The notes: generated by a model not told the origin, from the sequence alone. DNA of 64,000 nt from Litoditis marina (GCA_964036275.1 OZ038439.1:8616669-8680668), one strand, 5' to 3'; positions 1 through 12,359 are shown, counted from the first letter of the stretch. Made by a program: numbers and translations.

Positions 1-754
1 TTATTCCTGTGTAGGTATTGTAGGGTCGATAACAGCGTCAGAAAACTATCGAAAGGGTTTCATAGTTCGGTAAACTTACGCACTAGTAGTGATAATCGTC
101 ACTCATGTGAAAAGCGCATAGAACGCTTCATTTTTGTCCGTGCCACCCATGTGGGTTTTGCTCATACTTTTGGCTCTAGTTGCTTAATCAATTCGGTCAA
201 GACAAAAAGACACTAGACGGGTGTAGTAATATTATGTTGTAAACTCGCGTTTTGAGGCGTTTGAGTGACTATTTCACTAGCATTAGTAGGCACTGAACTC
301 AGTTCCTGGCCCGAATCTCGGTCTGTCATTGTATGGAACGGCAGGTTAAAATTATAATCTGACTTATGCAGCAGCGTAGGCAAAATCTGCGCACCTATGG
401 TTAACGGTTATAGATAGCCTCGCATTCTTTCACCGATTGGTATTGTTAGGGTCGACCCCTTTTATATGGTGCGCTTCTCTCCAAGCTGGTAATGTTGTGC
501 TGTTAATAAACAATACATGATAACGGGATCATGTGAGCTCTTTTAAAGTGTAGTTAAGGCTCTTTACTTACACTAACTACTTGCTGTTTCTATAGAATAT
601 AGTTTTAAAACACTTGCACACACGTCGTGTAGTCAAGAAAAACGGCCTTCAGCAAGTTTATGCGTTTTAACTAATACTACAAGTAGATTAATCTCCTTGT
701 CGAGCTACCTGGTTAACATTAGAATACGTTTCATTCTCGATCAGTTCAGATCAG

Positions 755-894
755 TCATACACCAGTAAGGTCTGACTATGCAACACAAATTAGTCCGTTT
801 TCAGATGTAAACAAGGGAAAATTCAGGATTTTTCATCAAAAATAGTCCGTTTTTCGAATTTTTCCGACTAATCGAACAACCTTGCTGGTGCATG
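755..894. mobile_element. Short inverted-repeat element (MITE-like), family 1, copy in repeat A
   Basis: The ends are inverted repeats (ATACACCAGTAAGGT on the left, CTTGCTGGTGCAT on the right), with an AT-rich interior containing repeated AGTCCGTTTT and GAAAAATTC-like blocks. The same family occurs at 4662-4802, 9074-9214, 48003-48159 and 48872-49043. There is no coding capacity. It is probably a non-autonomous DNA transposon. Confidence 0.7.
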
Positions 895-2959
895 AGATCA
901 GTTCATACTGTTTACGGCATTGGATCAGTTGAGACTGCCTACGGCTTTAAACTAGGAGGTTTAAGCGTACAGGAGCAAAATTTTGTAGATCAATTTTCGC
1001 TTTGCTAGTTTGCCCATGATTTGTCACTTCGCCAAACTTTAAAACGGGCTCCTAATTTATCTAGGTTGGTTTGCGTATCGAGCATTTTACCTAACCTCTT
1101 GGCGATTTGCATTATTTTGCCAGGTGCAGTGGTAATATCATAGGTAGCTTTTTTCTTCTTCTTTGCTGGATGCCACTACTGGCTGCGATAGCAGATTCCA
1201 AGTTAGTAGCGACTTTGGAAATAGCAAATAAGAATGAAGAAGTGAATCCCCCCACTCTTCATTAATTGAAAATGCGTCAAATAGAAATCAAGGAGCCTTG
1301 TAGGTTCAGCTTGGTTCAGGTGGTATGGAGCATAGACTTATCATTCATACAGTTGTTGTAGCCTTTTCTTCCTTTGCAGAATGGCAGTGGCCTGTCGCCT
1401 GCTCTGCGTCGGTGGCTCTGAATCGCAATTGGACTTTGGACCGCATGGCCAAATACCTCAAGGTTCGTAATCAGGTGTCTACAAGTTTTCCAGTATAGGT
1501 GAACGCAGTGTGAGCTTGAATGGTTATTCCGCTCCTTAAAGGCATAAGGCATCACGAACGACCTCATTTCTAATCCACTTATTTACGGAGAACTGACGTA
1601 TTAGGCAAAATCACAGATCAAAGTACAACTCAATTGTACACAAAGATCTCAGTCTAGCCCTCGCAGTCACATCGCTTGTTTTATACTATGTATTTGAGAT
1701 GTTTAGTGGGGGGTTCGTATTCTAAATAGAATGCTGCTGACTTTGCCGAAGGTCATGAAACCTAGACTGATTTTGATTGTAGGGCGAACCGAAGTAGAAA
1801 ATAATGTCCTGATTGTAATTGAGCCAGTTGATTCATTGTTTATGTTGATCAAACAACACGCTTCGGGTGAATTATTGTGATTTATCTAATTCTTCCCACT
1901 ATTTGAAGTTTGAAAAGATTATAGTGACAGTGAGAACCATGAACACAACTCATTGCGGTACGCAGTAGGCCCCTTCAATAATCTTCAAGGGGTCAACATC
2001 AGTCTAACATACGAGCGGGAACATAAAAGTTTCATAGAATATTTGAATATATTGCAGGGTCTCACTGGTGCACCTGGACCCACCTGGCGTCAGTTGCTGG
2101 CAGTGCAACCTGCTCACTCCAGGATTTAAACATACAATATTGTATAGGTTAGTTGAAATTCTGAGGTGTTATCAATATTTATGAAGAGTGATTAGGTGGT
2201 TATCTGCTGCAGAACTATACACCAAGATAAACCACTTTCATCTCACCTCTCCCTCTTGTCCAATGTGAGATTCGTAACCAGGATTTTTAATAAGAGATGA
2301 CAGACCAGTTACCATTATGGCCTATATCCTCTCTTTTCCCTCGAATTACGGAAATTTACCGAATTAATATAATTTGCGTATTATCATTACGTTTTCCGTC
2401 GGGTTCAATTTTTGGAAACCTCAAAAGAGGAACAAATTGTGCGCAGACCTAACGTTCAGAGGGGCAATCGAAGACAAGTTCGATTTTTATGAGAGCACGG
2501 TAGGGTCCTACTGGCATTTCATCATGTTAGCAGGCAGAACTGGGGCATGGTAATTCCTACCTGCGCGTGTTCCCCATTATAGTAACCGAGATTCCTATTT
2601 CATATTGGAATCTCTTATTGCGTATTGGAATATGTTATTGAAAATAGATCGCTCCTTTCACCAACATTTCCTTGATTTGAAGTTGGGATAGCTGTTACTA
2701 GACAATAGTACATCGTAATTGAGTGGATGGATAATGGGTAGAGCATTCAATTGGGAATGAACCTCTTGAAATTCTGTGTGATCGTAGGGCAGTCAGAATT
2801 CTGGCTAAAAAAAGCTGAATCATACCTTTTCACAGTAGTTCGCTCACATGATGTTTCTCTGCAGATATTATTCTGTTAGAATAGGAATGTTTGCTTGGAC
2901 TTATACTTCCCATCAGGACGATTTCAGTCATTACGCTCTCAATGATTTGAACAAGCATC

Positions 2960-3051
2960 TTGATAGTTAATGAGCAGTGATTATAATAGTATATTATACA
3001 AGATTTATTGACGTATAATATTTATTATGATCACTGCGAATTAACTATCAA
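2960..3051. repeat. Imperfect inverted repeat (hairpin) at the end of copy A
   Basis: Arms of about 40 nt (2960-2999 and 3013-3051) flank a 13 nt loop; the arm ends are TTGATAGTTAAT and ATTAACTATCAA. The same hairpin lies at 6845-6936, immediately beside the palindrome centre, so it may have helped form the palindrome. Confidence 0.8.
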
Positions 3052-3053
3052 TG

Positions 3054-3328
3054 CAGCTCTTAGCTGGAGATTGACCGATGATCGATGAAAAATTTCGACC
3101 ATCGGTCGACAAATTTTTCGATTCTGATTATCAGACGATTCAAGATCGCGTAGTCAACTTGTTAACGTAGTTGATCCGTGGGATAGCAAGGGTAGTTGAC
3201 TTTATCCGCTAGCGACTTGGGAAAAGTAAATCCTGGTTTTTCATATCACTGACTTTCATTGAAAACCGCTAGCACCATCTTGCATAAGGAATTAAGCCAC
3301 GAAATTCCCGTCACGCGTGTAATAGATG
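3054..3328. other. Linker between repeat copy A and the palindrome; no gene seen
   Basis: This sequence follows copy A but is not part of the palindrome. It holds a small inverted motif (ACCGATG near 3073, CATCGGT near 3102). I see nothing else recognisable. Confidence 0.6.
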
Positions 3329-4661
3329 TTTTTCGCTAAAAACGTTTAATTAATATCTACTTATTGGAAGGTAGTTTACACCTCACTTGATCTCCGACAA
3401 GGGTACCGATCTAGTGATTAGGATTCGGTCGAAGTCCAACACCCAGTTTGGTAGCAAATAGTTCCTCAACGGGGTTCAGTTAAATGAGACACATTCATAG
3501 TTTCTGAGCGAAACTCTGTTGAATTAGACACATTCCAAATCCCTTCTCAGTAAAGGTATTGAAACGAAGAGTACGGAAGCCGAAAAGCTGGATTGTACGA
3601 TACTCAGTAGTCAAGAGATACTATTTGTATTTATACGATTTCATGTTCACGTATAACATTTTGTGTCATAATATACCCATGCTCGTTGTCTCTTCCTCTT
3701 CCTATTCTTCTCTTGTTTTCTGTTGATCTCGTTTTAATGATCACTATTACAGAAGTCGCGTCGATAGTTGGTGCAGTGGGCTGAATGAGTGAGGACAGTT
3801 GCCAACCAGAGACAAGAGACCGGCAGCAGACCAGATGCCCGACCTCTGACCGCGTTGCTCTCGAGGCGCACAATTGAAGGTAGGTTGTTATCCCATTATT
3901 CCTGTGTAGGTATCGTAGGGTCGATAACAGCGTAATAAAATATTTATAACTATCGAAAGGGTTTCATAGTTCGGTAAACTTACGCACTAGTAGTGATAAT
4001 CGTCACTCATGTGAAAAGCGCATAGAACGCTTCATTTTTGTCCGTGCCACCCATGTGGGTTTTGCTCATACTTTTGGCTCTAGTTGCTTAATCAATTCGG
4101 TCAAGACAAAAAGACACTAGACGGATGTAGTAATATTATGTTGTAAACTCGCGTTCTGAGGCGTTTGAGTGACTATTTCACTAGCATTAGTAGGCACTGC
4201 ACTCAGTTCCTGGCCCGAATCTCGGTCTGTCATTGTATGGAACGGCAGGTTAAAATTATAATCTGACTTATGCAGCAGCGTAGGCAAAATCTGCGCACCT
4301 ATGGTTAACGGTTATAGATAGCCTCGCATTCTTTCACCGATTGGTATTGTTAGGGTCGACCTACCCTTTCATATGGTGCGCTTCTCTCCAAGCTGCTAAT
4401 GTTGTGCCGTTAATAAACAATACATGATAAGGGGATCATGTGAGCTCTTTTAAAGTGTAGTTAAGGCTCCTTAATTACACTAACTACTTGCTGTTTCTAT
4501 AGAATAGAGTTTTAAAATACTTGCACACACGTCGTGTAGTCAAGAAAAACGGCCTTCAGCAAGTTTATGCGTTTTAACTAATACTACAAGTAGATTAATC
4601 TCCTTGTCGAGTTACCTGGTTAACATTAGAATACGTTTCATTCTCGATCAGTTCAGATTAG

Positions 4662-4802
4662 TCATACACCAGTAAGGTCTGACTATGCAACACGAATTAG
4701 TCCGTTTTCAGATGTAAACAAGGGAAAATTCAGGATTTTTCATCAAAAATAGTCCGTTTGTCGAATTTTTCTGACTAATCGAACAACCTTGCTGGTGTAT
4801 GA
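4662..4802. mobile_element. MITE-like family 1, copy in repeat B
   Basis: Inverted ends TCATACACCAG and CTGGTGTATGA. It sits at the position matching 755-894, so it was present before the repeat was duplicated. Confidence 0.7.
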
Positions 4803-6844
4803 GATCAGTTCATACTGTTTACGCCATTGGATCAGTTGAGACTGCCTACGGCTTTAAACTAGAAGGTTTATGCGTACAGGAGGAAAATTTTGTAGATCAA
4901 TTTTCGCTTTGCTAGTTTGCCCATGATTTGCCACTTCGCCAAACTTTGAAACGGGCTCCTAATTTATCTAGGTTGGTTTGCGTATCGAGCATTTTACCTA
5001 ACCTCTTGACGATTTGCATTATTTTGCCAGGTGCAGTGGTAATATCATAGGATAGGTAGCTTTTTTCTTCTTTGCTGGATGCCACTGCTGACTGCGATAG
5101 CAGATTCCAAGTTAGTAGCGACTTTGGAAATAGCAAATAAGAATAAAGAAGTGAATCCCCCCACTCTTCATTAATTGAAAATGCGTCAAATAGAAATCCA
5201 GGAGCCTTGTAGGTTCAGCTTGGTTCAGGTGGTATGGAGCATAGACTTATCATTCATACAGTTGTTGTAGCCTTTTCTTCCTTTGCAGAATGGCAGTGGC
5301 CTGTCGCCTGTTCTGTGTCGGTGGCTCTGAATCGCAATTGGACTTTGGACCGGATGGCCAAATACCTCAAGGTTCGTAATCAGGTGTCTACAAGTTATCC
5401 AGTATAGGTGAACGCAGTGTGAGCTTGAATTGTTATTCCGCTCCTTAAAGGCATAAGGCATCACGAACGACCTCATTTCTAATCCACTTATTTACGGAGA
5501 ACTGACGTATTAGGCAAAATCACAGATCAAAGTACAACTCAATTGTACAGACTAAAGATCTCAGTCTAGCCCTCGCAGTCACATCGCTTGTTTTATACTA
5601 TGTATTTGAGATGTTTAATAAGGGGTTCGTATTCTAAATAGAATGCTGCTGGCTTTGCCGAGGGTCATGAAACCTAGACTGGTTTTTATTGTAGGGCGAA
5701 CCGAAGTAGGAAATAATGTCCTGATTGTAACTGAGCCAGTTGATTCATTGTTTATGTTGATCAAACAACACGCTTCGGGGGAATTATTGTGATTTATCTA
5801 ATTCTTCCCACTATTTGAAGTTTGAAAAGATTATAGTGCGGTACGCAGTAGGCCCCTTCAATAATCTTCAAGGGGTCAACATCAGTCTCACATACGAGCG
5901 GGAACATAAAAGTTTCATAGAATATTTGAATATATTGCAGGGTCTCACTGGTGCACGGTGCACCTGGACCCACCTGGCGTCAGTTGCTGGCAGTGCAACC
6001 TGCTCACTCCAGGATTTAAACATACAATATTGTATAGGTTAGTTGAAATTCTGAGGTGTTATCAATATTGATGAAGAGTGATTAGGTGGTTATCTGCTGC
6101 AGAACTATACACCAAGATTAGGTACGCACTTTCATCTCACCTCTCCCTCATGTCCAATGTGAGATTCGTAACCAGGATTTTTGATAAGAGGTGGTAGACC
6201 AGTTACCATTATGGCCTATATCCTCTCTTTCCCCTCGAATTACGGAAATTTACCGAATGAATATAATTTGCGCATTATCATTACGTTTTCCGTCGGGATC
6301 AATTTTCGGAAACCTCAAAAATTGTGCGCAGACCTAACGTTCAGAGGGGCAATCGAAGACAAGTTCGATTTTTATGAGAGCACGGTAGGGTCCTACTGGC
6401 ATTTCATCATGTTAGCAGGCAGAACTTGGGCATGGTAATTCCTACCTGCGCGTGTTCCCCATTATAGTAACCGAGATTCCTATTTCATATTGGAATCTCT
6501 CATTGAGTATTGGAATATGTTATTGAAAATAGATCGCTCCTTTCACCAACATTTCCTTGATTTGAAGTTGGGATAGCTGTTACTAGACAATAATACATCG
6601 TAATTGAGTGGATGGATAATGGGTAGAGCATTTAATTGGGAATGAACCTCTTGAAATTCTGTGTGATCGTAGGGCAGTCAGAATTCTGGCTGAAAAAAGC
6701 TGAACCATAACTTTTCACAGTATTTCGCTCACGTGATGTTTCTCTGCAGATATTATTCTGTTAGAATAGGAATGTTTGCTTGGACTTATACTTCCCATCA
6801 GGACGATTTCAGTCATTACGCTCTCAATGATTTGAACAAGCATC

Positions 6845-6936
6845 TTGATAGTTAATGAGCAGTGATTATAATAGTATATTATACAAGATTTATTGACGTA
6901 TAATATTTATTATGATCACTGCGAATTAACTATCAA
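6845..6936. repeat. Imperfect hairpin abutting the palindrome centre
   Basis: Same inverted repeat as 2960-3051. Its mirror image follows at 6940-7031, so several alternative hairpins are possible around the centre. Confidence 0.8.
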
Positions 6937-6937
6937 T

Positions 6938-9900
6938 GATTGATAGTTAATTCGCAGTGATCATAATAAATATTATACGTCAATAAATCTTGTATAATAT
7001 ACTATTATAATCACTGCTCATTAACTATCAAGATGCTTGTTCAAATCATTGAGAGCGTAATGACTGAAATCGTCCTGATGGGAAGTATAAGTCCAAGCAA
7101 ACATTCCTATTCTAACAGAATAATATCTGCAGAGAAACATCACGTGAGCGAAATACTGTGAAAAGTTATGGTTCAGCTTTTTTCAGCCAGAATTCTGACT
7201 GCCCTACGATCACACAGAATTTCAAGAGGTTCATTCCCAATTAAATGCTCTACCCATTATCCATCCACTCAATTACGATGTATTATTGTCTAGTAACAGC
7301 TATCCCAACTTCAAATCAAGGAAATGTTGGTGAAAGGAGCGATCTATTTTCAATAACATATTCCAATACTCAATGAGAGATTCCAATATGAAATAGGAAT
7401 CTCGGTTACTATAATGGGGAACACGCGCAGGTAGGAATTACCATGCCCAAGTTCTGCCTGCTAACATGATGAAATGCCAGTAGGACCCTACCGTGCTCTC
7501 ATAAAAATCGAACTTGTCTTCGATTGCCCCTCTGAACGTTAGGTCTGCGCACAATTTTTGAGGTTTCCGAAAATTGATCCCGACGGAAAACGTAATGATA
7601 ATGCGCAAATTATATTCATTCGGTAAATTTCCGTAATTCGAGGGGAAAGAGAGGATATAGGCCATAATGGTAACTGGTCTACCACCTCTTATCAAAAATC
7701 CTGGTTACGAATCTCACATTGGACATGAGGGAGAGGTGAGATGAAAGTGCGTACCTAATCTTGGTGTATAGTTCTGCAGCAGATAACCACCTAATCACTC
7801 TTCATCAATATTGATAACACCTCAGAATTTCAACTAACCTATACAATATTGTATGTTTAAATCCTGGAGTGAGCAGGTTGCACTGCCAGCAACTGACGCC
7901 AGGTGGGTCCAGGTGCACCGTGCACCAGTGAGACCCTGCAATATATTCAAATATTCTATGAAACTTTTATGTTCCCGCTCGTATGTGAGACTGATGTTGA
8001 CCCCTTGAAGATTATTGAAGGGGCCTACTGCGTACCGCACTATAATCTTTTCAAACTTCAAATAGTGGGAAGAATTAGATAAATCACAATAATTCCCCCG
8101 AAGCGTGTTGTTTGATCAACATAAACAATGAATCAACTGGCTCAGTTACAATCAGGACATTATTTCCTACTTCGGTTCGCCCTACAATAAAAACCAGTCT
8201 AGGTTTCATGACCCTCGGCAAAGCCAGCAGCATTCTATTTAGAATACGAACCCCTTATTAAACATCTCAAATACATAGTATAAAACAAGCGATGTGACTG
8301 CGAGGGCTAGACTGAGATCTTTAGTCTGTACAATTGAGTTGTACTTTGATCTGTGATTTTGCCTAATACGTCAGTTCTCCGTAAATAAGTGGATTAGAAA
8401 TGAGGTCGTTCGTGATGCCTTATGCCTTTAAGGAGCGGAATAACAATTCAAGCTCACACTGCGTTCACCTATACTGGATAACTTGTAGACACCTGATTAC
8501 GAACCTTGAGGTATTTGGCCATCCGGTCCAAAGTCCAATTGCGATTCAGAGCCACCGACACAGAACAGGCGACAGGCCACTGCCATTCTGCAAAGGAAGA
8601 AAAGGCTACAACAACTGTATGAATGATAAGTCTATGCTCCATACCACCTGAACCAAGCTGAACCTACAAGGCTCCTGGATTTCTATTTGACGCATTTTCA
8701 ATTAATGAAGAGTGGGGGGATTCACTTCTTTATTCTTATTTGCTATTTCCAAAGTCGCTACTAACTTGGAATCTGCTATCGCAGTCAGCAGTGGCATCCA
8801 GCAAAGAAGAAAAAAGCTACCTATCCTATGATATTACCACTGCACCTGGCAAAATAATGCAAATCGTCAAGAGGTTAGGTAAAATGCTCGATACGCAAAC
8901 CAACCTAGATAAATTAGGAGCCCGTTTCAAAGTTTGGCGAAGTGGCAAATCATGGGCAAACTAGCAAAGCGAAAATTGATCTACAAAATTTTCCTCCTGT
9001 ACGCATAAACCTTCTAGTTTAAAGCCGTAGGCAGTCTCAACTGATCCAATGGCGTAAACAGTATGAACTGATCTCATACACCAGCAAGGTTGTTCGATTA
9101 GTCAGAAAAATTCGACAAACGGACTATTTTTGATGAAAAATCCTGAATTTTCCCTTGTTTACATCTGAAAACGGACTAATTCGTGTTGCATAGTCAGACC
9201 TTACTGGTGTATGACTAATCTGAACTGATCGAGAATGAAACGTATTCTAATGTTAACCAGGTAACTCGACAAGGAGATTAATCTACTTGTAGTATTAGTT
9301 AAAACGCATAAACTTGCTGAAGGCCGTTTTTCTTGACTACACGACGTGTGTGCAAGTATTTTAAAACTCTATTCTATAGAAACAGCAAGTAGTTAGTGTA
9401 ATTAAGGAGCCTTAACTACACTTTAAAAGAGCTCACATGATCCCCTTATCATGTATTGTTTATTAACGGCACAACATTAGCAGCTTGGAGAGAAGCGCAC
9501 CATATGAAAGGGTAGGTCGACCCTAACAATACCAATCGGTGAAAGAATGCGAGGCTATCTATAACCGTTAACCATAGGTGCGCAGATTTTGCCTACGCTG
9601 CTGCATAAGTCAGATTATAATTTTAACCTGCCGTTCCATACAATGACAGACCGAGATTCGGGCCAGGAACTGAGTGCAGTGCCTACTAATGCTAGTGAAA
9701 TAGTCACTCAAACGCCTCAGAACGCGAGTTTACAACATAATATTACTACATCCGTCTAGTGTCTTTTTGTCTTGACCGAATTGATTAAGCAACTAGAGCC
9801 AAAAGTATGAGCAAAACCCACATGGGTGGCACGGACAAAAATGAAGCGTTCTATGCGCTTTTCACATGAGTGACGATTATCACTACTAGTGCGTAAGTTT

Positions 9901-9980
9901 ACCGAACTATGAAACCCTTTCGATAGTTATAAATATTTTATTACGCTGTTATCGACCCTACGATACCTACACAGGAATAA
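6938..9980 (-). repeat. ~3 kb repeat, inverted copy C (right palindrome arm)
   Basis: Exact-looking reverse complement of copy B. The mirrored linker continues to 10547. It contains the family 1 inverted-repeat element at 9074-9214. Confidence 0.9.
9074..9214. mobile_element. MITE-like family 1, copy in repeat C
   Basis: Mirror image of the copy at 4662-4802. Confidence 0.7.
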
Positions 9981-10547
9981 TGGGATAACAACCTACCTTC
10001 AATTGTGCGCCTCGAGAGCAACGCGGTCAGAGGTCGGGCATCTGGTCTGCTGCCGGTCTCTTGTCTCTGGTTGGCAACTGTCCTCACTCATTCAGCCCAC
10101 TGCACCAACTATCGACGCGACTTCTGTAATAGTGATCATTAAAACGAGATCAACAGAAAACAAGAGAAGAATAGGAAGAGGAAGAGACAACGAGCATGGG
10201 TATATTATGACACAAAATGTTATACGTGAACATGAAATCGTATAAATACAAATAGTATCTCTTGACTACTGAGTATCGTACAATCCAGCTTTTCGGCTTC
10301 CGTACTCTTCGTTTCAATACCTTTACTGAGAAGGGATTTGGAATGTGTCTAATTCAACAGAGTTTCGCTCAGAAACTATGAATGTGTCTCATTTAACTGA
10401 ACCCCGTTGAGGAACTATTTGCTACCAAACTGGGTGTTGGACTTCGACCGAATCCTAATCACTAGATCGGTACCCTTGTCGGAGATCAAGTGAGGTGTAA
10501 ACTACCTTCCAATAAGTAGATATTAATTAAACGTTTTTAGCGAAAAA

Positions 10548-10561
10548 GGCATCACGAACGA
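10548..10561 (+). other. Filler sequence at the right palindrome edge
   Basis: The 14 bases GGCATCACGAACGA join the palindrome to the tRNA array. The same 14 bases occur inside copies A and B (near 1547 and 5456, plus strand), so this looks like a templated insertion at a rearrangement junction. Confidence 0.55.
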
Positions 10562-10830
10562 TAATCCATTGCTATTATGGGGGTTAATTGGTGTTTTCTT
10601 TTTACAAACAGTATGTTATATTGAATATTGACAGATAGATTGTAGAGATCCTTGAAAACACAATTGATCTGGATTTAAAAAATGAGTATAAATATCAAGT
10701 TCAACTTACTAGTAAACAAAACAATAATTTTCCAAATGAAACAAATAATAACAGTGTATCAAATGTTAACCTTTAAGAACCTTTAAGTTGAGTCTGGGCT
10801 TTAAAATTGGGGTAAAAAAGTCAAAACAAT

Positions 10831-10912
10831 TGATCAGAGTGGGATTCGAACCCACGCCTCCGAAGAGACTGGTGCCTTAAACCAGCGCCTTAGACCGCTC
10901 GGCCATCTGACC
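10831..10912 (-). tRNA. tRNA-Leu(AAG), array copy 1
   Basis: 82 nt reading GGTCAGATGGCCGAGCGG at the 5' end. Acceptor stem GGTCAGA/TCTGATC with discriminator A, D arm, anticodon stem CTGGT/ACCAG around loop TTAAGGC (anticodon AAG, complement of 10876-10878), a long variable arm typical of tRNA-Leu, and T arm GTGGG/CCCAC with loop TTCGAAT. Internal box A and box B are intact. This is the consensus sequence used for all other copies. Confidence 0.96.
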
Positions 10913-11191
10913 ACATTTCTGGCCGGCAACAACTCTGTGGTACACTGAAGGCTAGCCAACCCTGTCAAAGATCAGACTAGATTATCCATTCCTATTATGG
11001 GGGTTAATTGGTATTTTTTTTACAAACAGTATGTGATATTGAATATTGACAGATAGATTGTAGAGATCCTTGAAAACACAATTGATCTGGATTTTAAAAA
11101 TGAGTATAAATATCAAGTTCAACTTACTAGTAAACAAAACAATAATTTTCCAAATGAAACAAATAATAACAGTGTATCAAATGTTAACCTT

Positions 11192-12140
11192 CTCAAATTG
11201 ACGTGATAGGCGAAACTGGTTCAAAAAACAGCTTTTTCCCGCTTTGTTAATTGAAATCTGTGTGTTGTGAAAAATATGCATCATTATAGTACAAAGAAAA
11301 TATTTTCTCAATTGGCGCGAACGAGCGCCAGCCATTGGCGCCATATATGGAACATGCTCTTTTAATTGGTAACAAATAACTGGAATGAATGGCCTTGACC
11401 AATTAGCACAATTTCCGACTGTTTTTTGGTTCCGAAACCCTATTTTCAATTTTGGCGCCATTTGGCGGATAAAGTACCGTTTTGGCGCAGAATGTCGAAG
11501 AAATGTTGGTATCCAAGCCGTATTCGTTAACTATATTTATAGTTCGGACATTTGTGGAACATTTCGCTCGTTACCCTACTTTCCTGGCGTTGTTCTAATT
11601 TGGCGCCACTGGGCGCCAGCGTTTGGCGCCAAAATTAAACCATGACACCAAATTTTCAGAAAAGGCTGGGATTTCCTAATATAACCTCTGTGCAAAGTTT
11701 CGGAGCATTTCATCCATGAGAACACATATTTTTCAGCTTCTGGCGCCTATTGGCGCCCGCGCCAAGCGCCAAACAAGACCTGACAACACCAAACTTTGGG
11801 GGCCAAGCTAACTTTGGGGTCTACGCATGTGTGCCAAATTTCAGCCGAATCGGTCCAGTAGTTAAAAAAATAATTTTCTATGCGGACATCGGACGAGCGA
11901 CGAGCGACGAGGGACAACGGAAATTTTCATAACGACACGACAGCATAACTTTTTTCAACCTTGACCGATTCTACTAGTTTTTTCACACAACATGTATTTG
12001 ATAGATATCTAGCTCTCTCTCTTTTTAAATTTCGAAAAAAATGTTTTATTTGAAGACTTTTGTGGTTTGGAAGCCAAAAATGGGTGCGCAATGGCCAAAC
12101 CAAACACAACTCACACGCAGCGCTTCGCGCTGCGCGCGAT
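11192..12140 (-). mobile_element. GGCGCC-rich insert in the tRNA array
   Basis: The array unit breaks off after GTTAACCTT (11191) and restarts at ATCAAGTTCAAC (12141). The insert has seven GGCGCC palindromes between about 11335 and 11760 in otherwise AT-rich DNA, and a stretch near 11830-11930 of the type GGTCCAGTAGTTAAAAAAAT seen in invertebrate interspersed repeats. Read on the minus strand it begins TCGCGCGCAGCGCGAAGC after an A, like the elements at 50336 and 60951. The array sequence on its two sides overlaps by about 100 bp, so it did not arise by simple insertion alone. It could be Helitron-like, but I found no clear CTRR end. Confidence 0.5.
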
Positions 12141-12277
12141 ATCAAGTTCAACTTACTAGTGAACAAAACAATAATTTTCCAAATGAAACAAATAATAACA
12201 GTGCATCAAATGTTAACCTTTAAGAACCTTTAAGTTGAGTCTGGGCTTTAAAATTGGGGTAAAAAAGTCAAAACAAT

Positions 12278-12359
12278 TGATCAGAGTGGGATTCGAACCC
12301 ACGCCTCCGAAGAGACTGGTGCCTTAAACCAGCGCCTTAGACCGCTCGGCCATCTGACC
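12278..12359 (-). tRNA. tRNA-Leu(AAG), array copy 2
   Basis: Identical to the 82 nt consensus. It is the first copy after the GGCGCC-rich insert. Confidence 0.95.

Larger units (their letters stand above)
1..3053 (+). repeat. ~3 kb repeat, diverged direct copy A
   Basis: Base 1 aligns with base 3896 and the match runs to 3053 (aligned with 6938), with scattered substitutions and small indels. Copy A shows no recognisable gene. Short reading frames that are open in copy B are broken here: the frame open at 6181-6438 has stops in the matching part of copy A, and extra bases interrupt the 5815-6042 frame. That points to non-coding repeat DNA. It contains one inverted-repeat element at 755-894 and ends in an imperfect hairpin at 2960-3051. 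The left edge lies outside the window, so the true unit may be longer. Confidence 0.85.
3896..6938 (+). repeat. ~3 kb repeat, direct copy B (left palindrome arm)
   Basis: Aligned to copy A at an offset of 3895 at the start. Copy B carries small differences from A, for example an AT-rich insertion near 3933-3948. Its 3' limit is also the palindrome centre: after TATCAATG, copy A runs on into CAGCTCTTAG whereas B turns back on itself. Confidence 0.88.
3329..10547. repeat. 7.2 kb palindrome with a single-base centre
   Basis: Every position x that I compared from 3329 to 6937 is complementary to position 13876-x on the other side. The centre is the single base G at 6938 (CTATCAAT-G-ATTGATAG), so there is essentially no spacer. 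The arms look identical: each open frame of the left arm reappears with the same translation on the opposite strand in the right arm. The symmetry stops at 3329 and 10547. Arms this long, identical and spacer-free mean either a very recent inverted duplication or an artefact of a folded-back read in the assembly. Confidence 0.93.

Noticed and set aside
5815..8061. Short mirrored open frames in the palindrome arms (75-85 codons)
   Set aside because: They look identical only because the arms are identical; the matching part of copy A is broken by stops and indels, so they are not conserved as protein.
3329..10547. Integrated linear virus or plasmid with hairpin telomeres
   Set aside because: The inverted-dimer geometry is suggestive, but no replication or structural protein is encoded, and a folded-read artefact or simple inverted duplication explains it.
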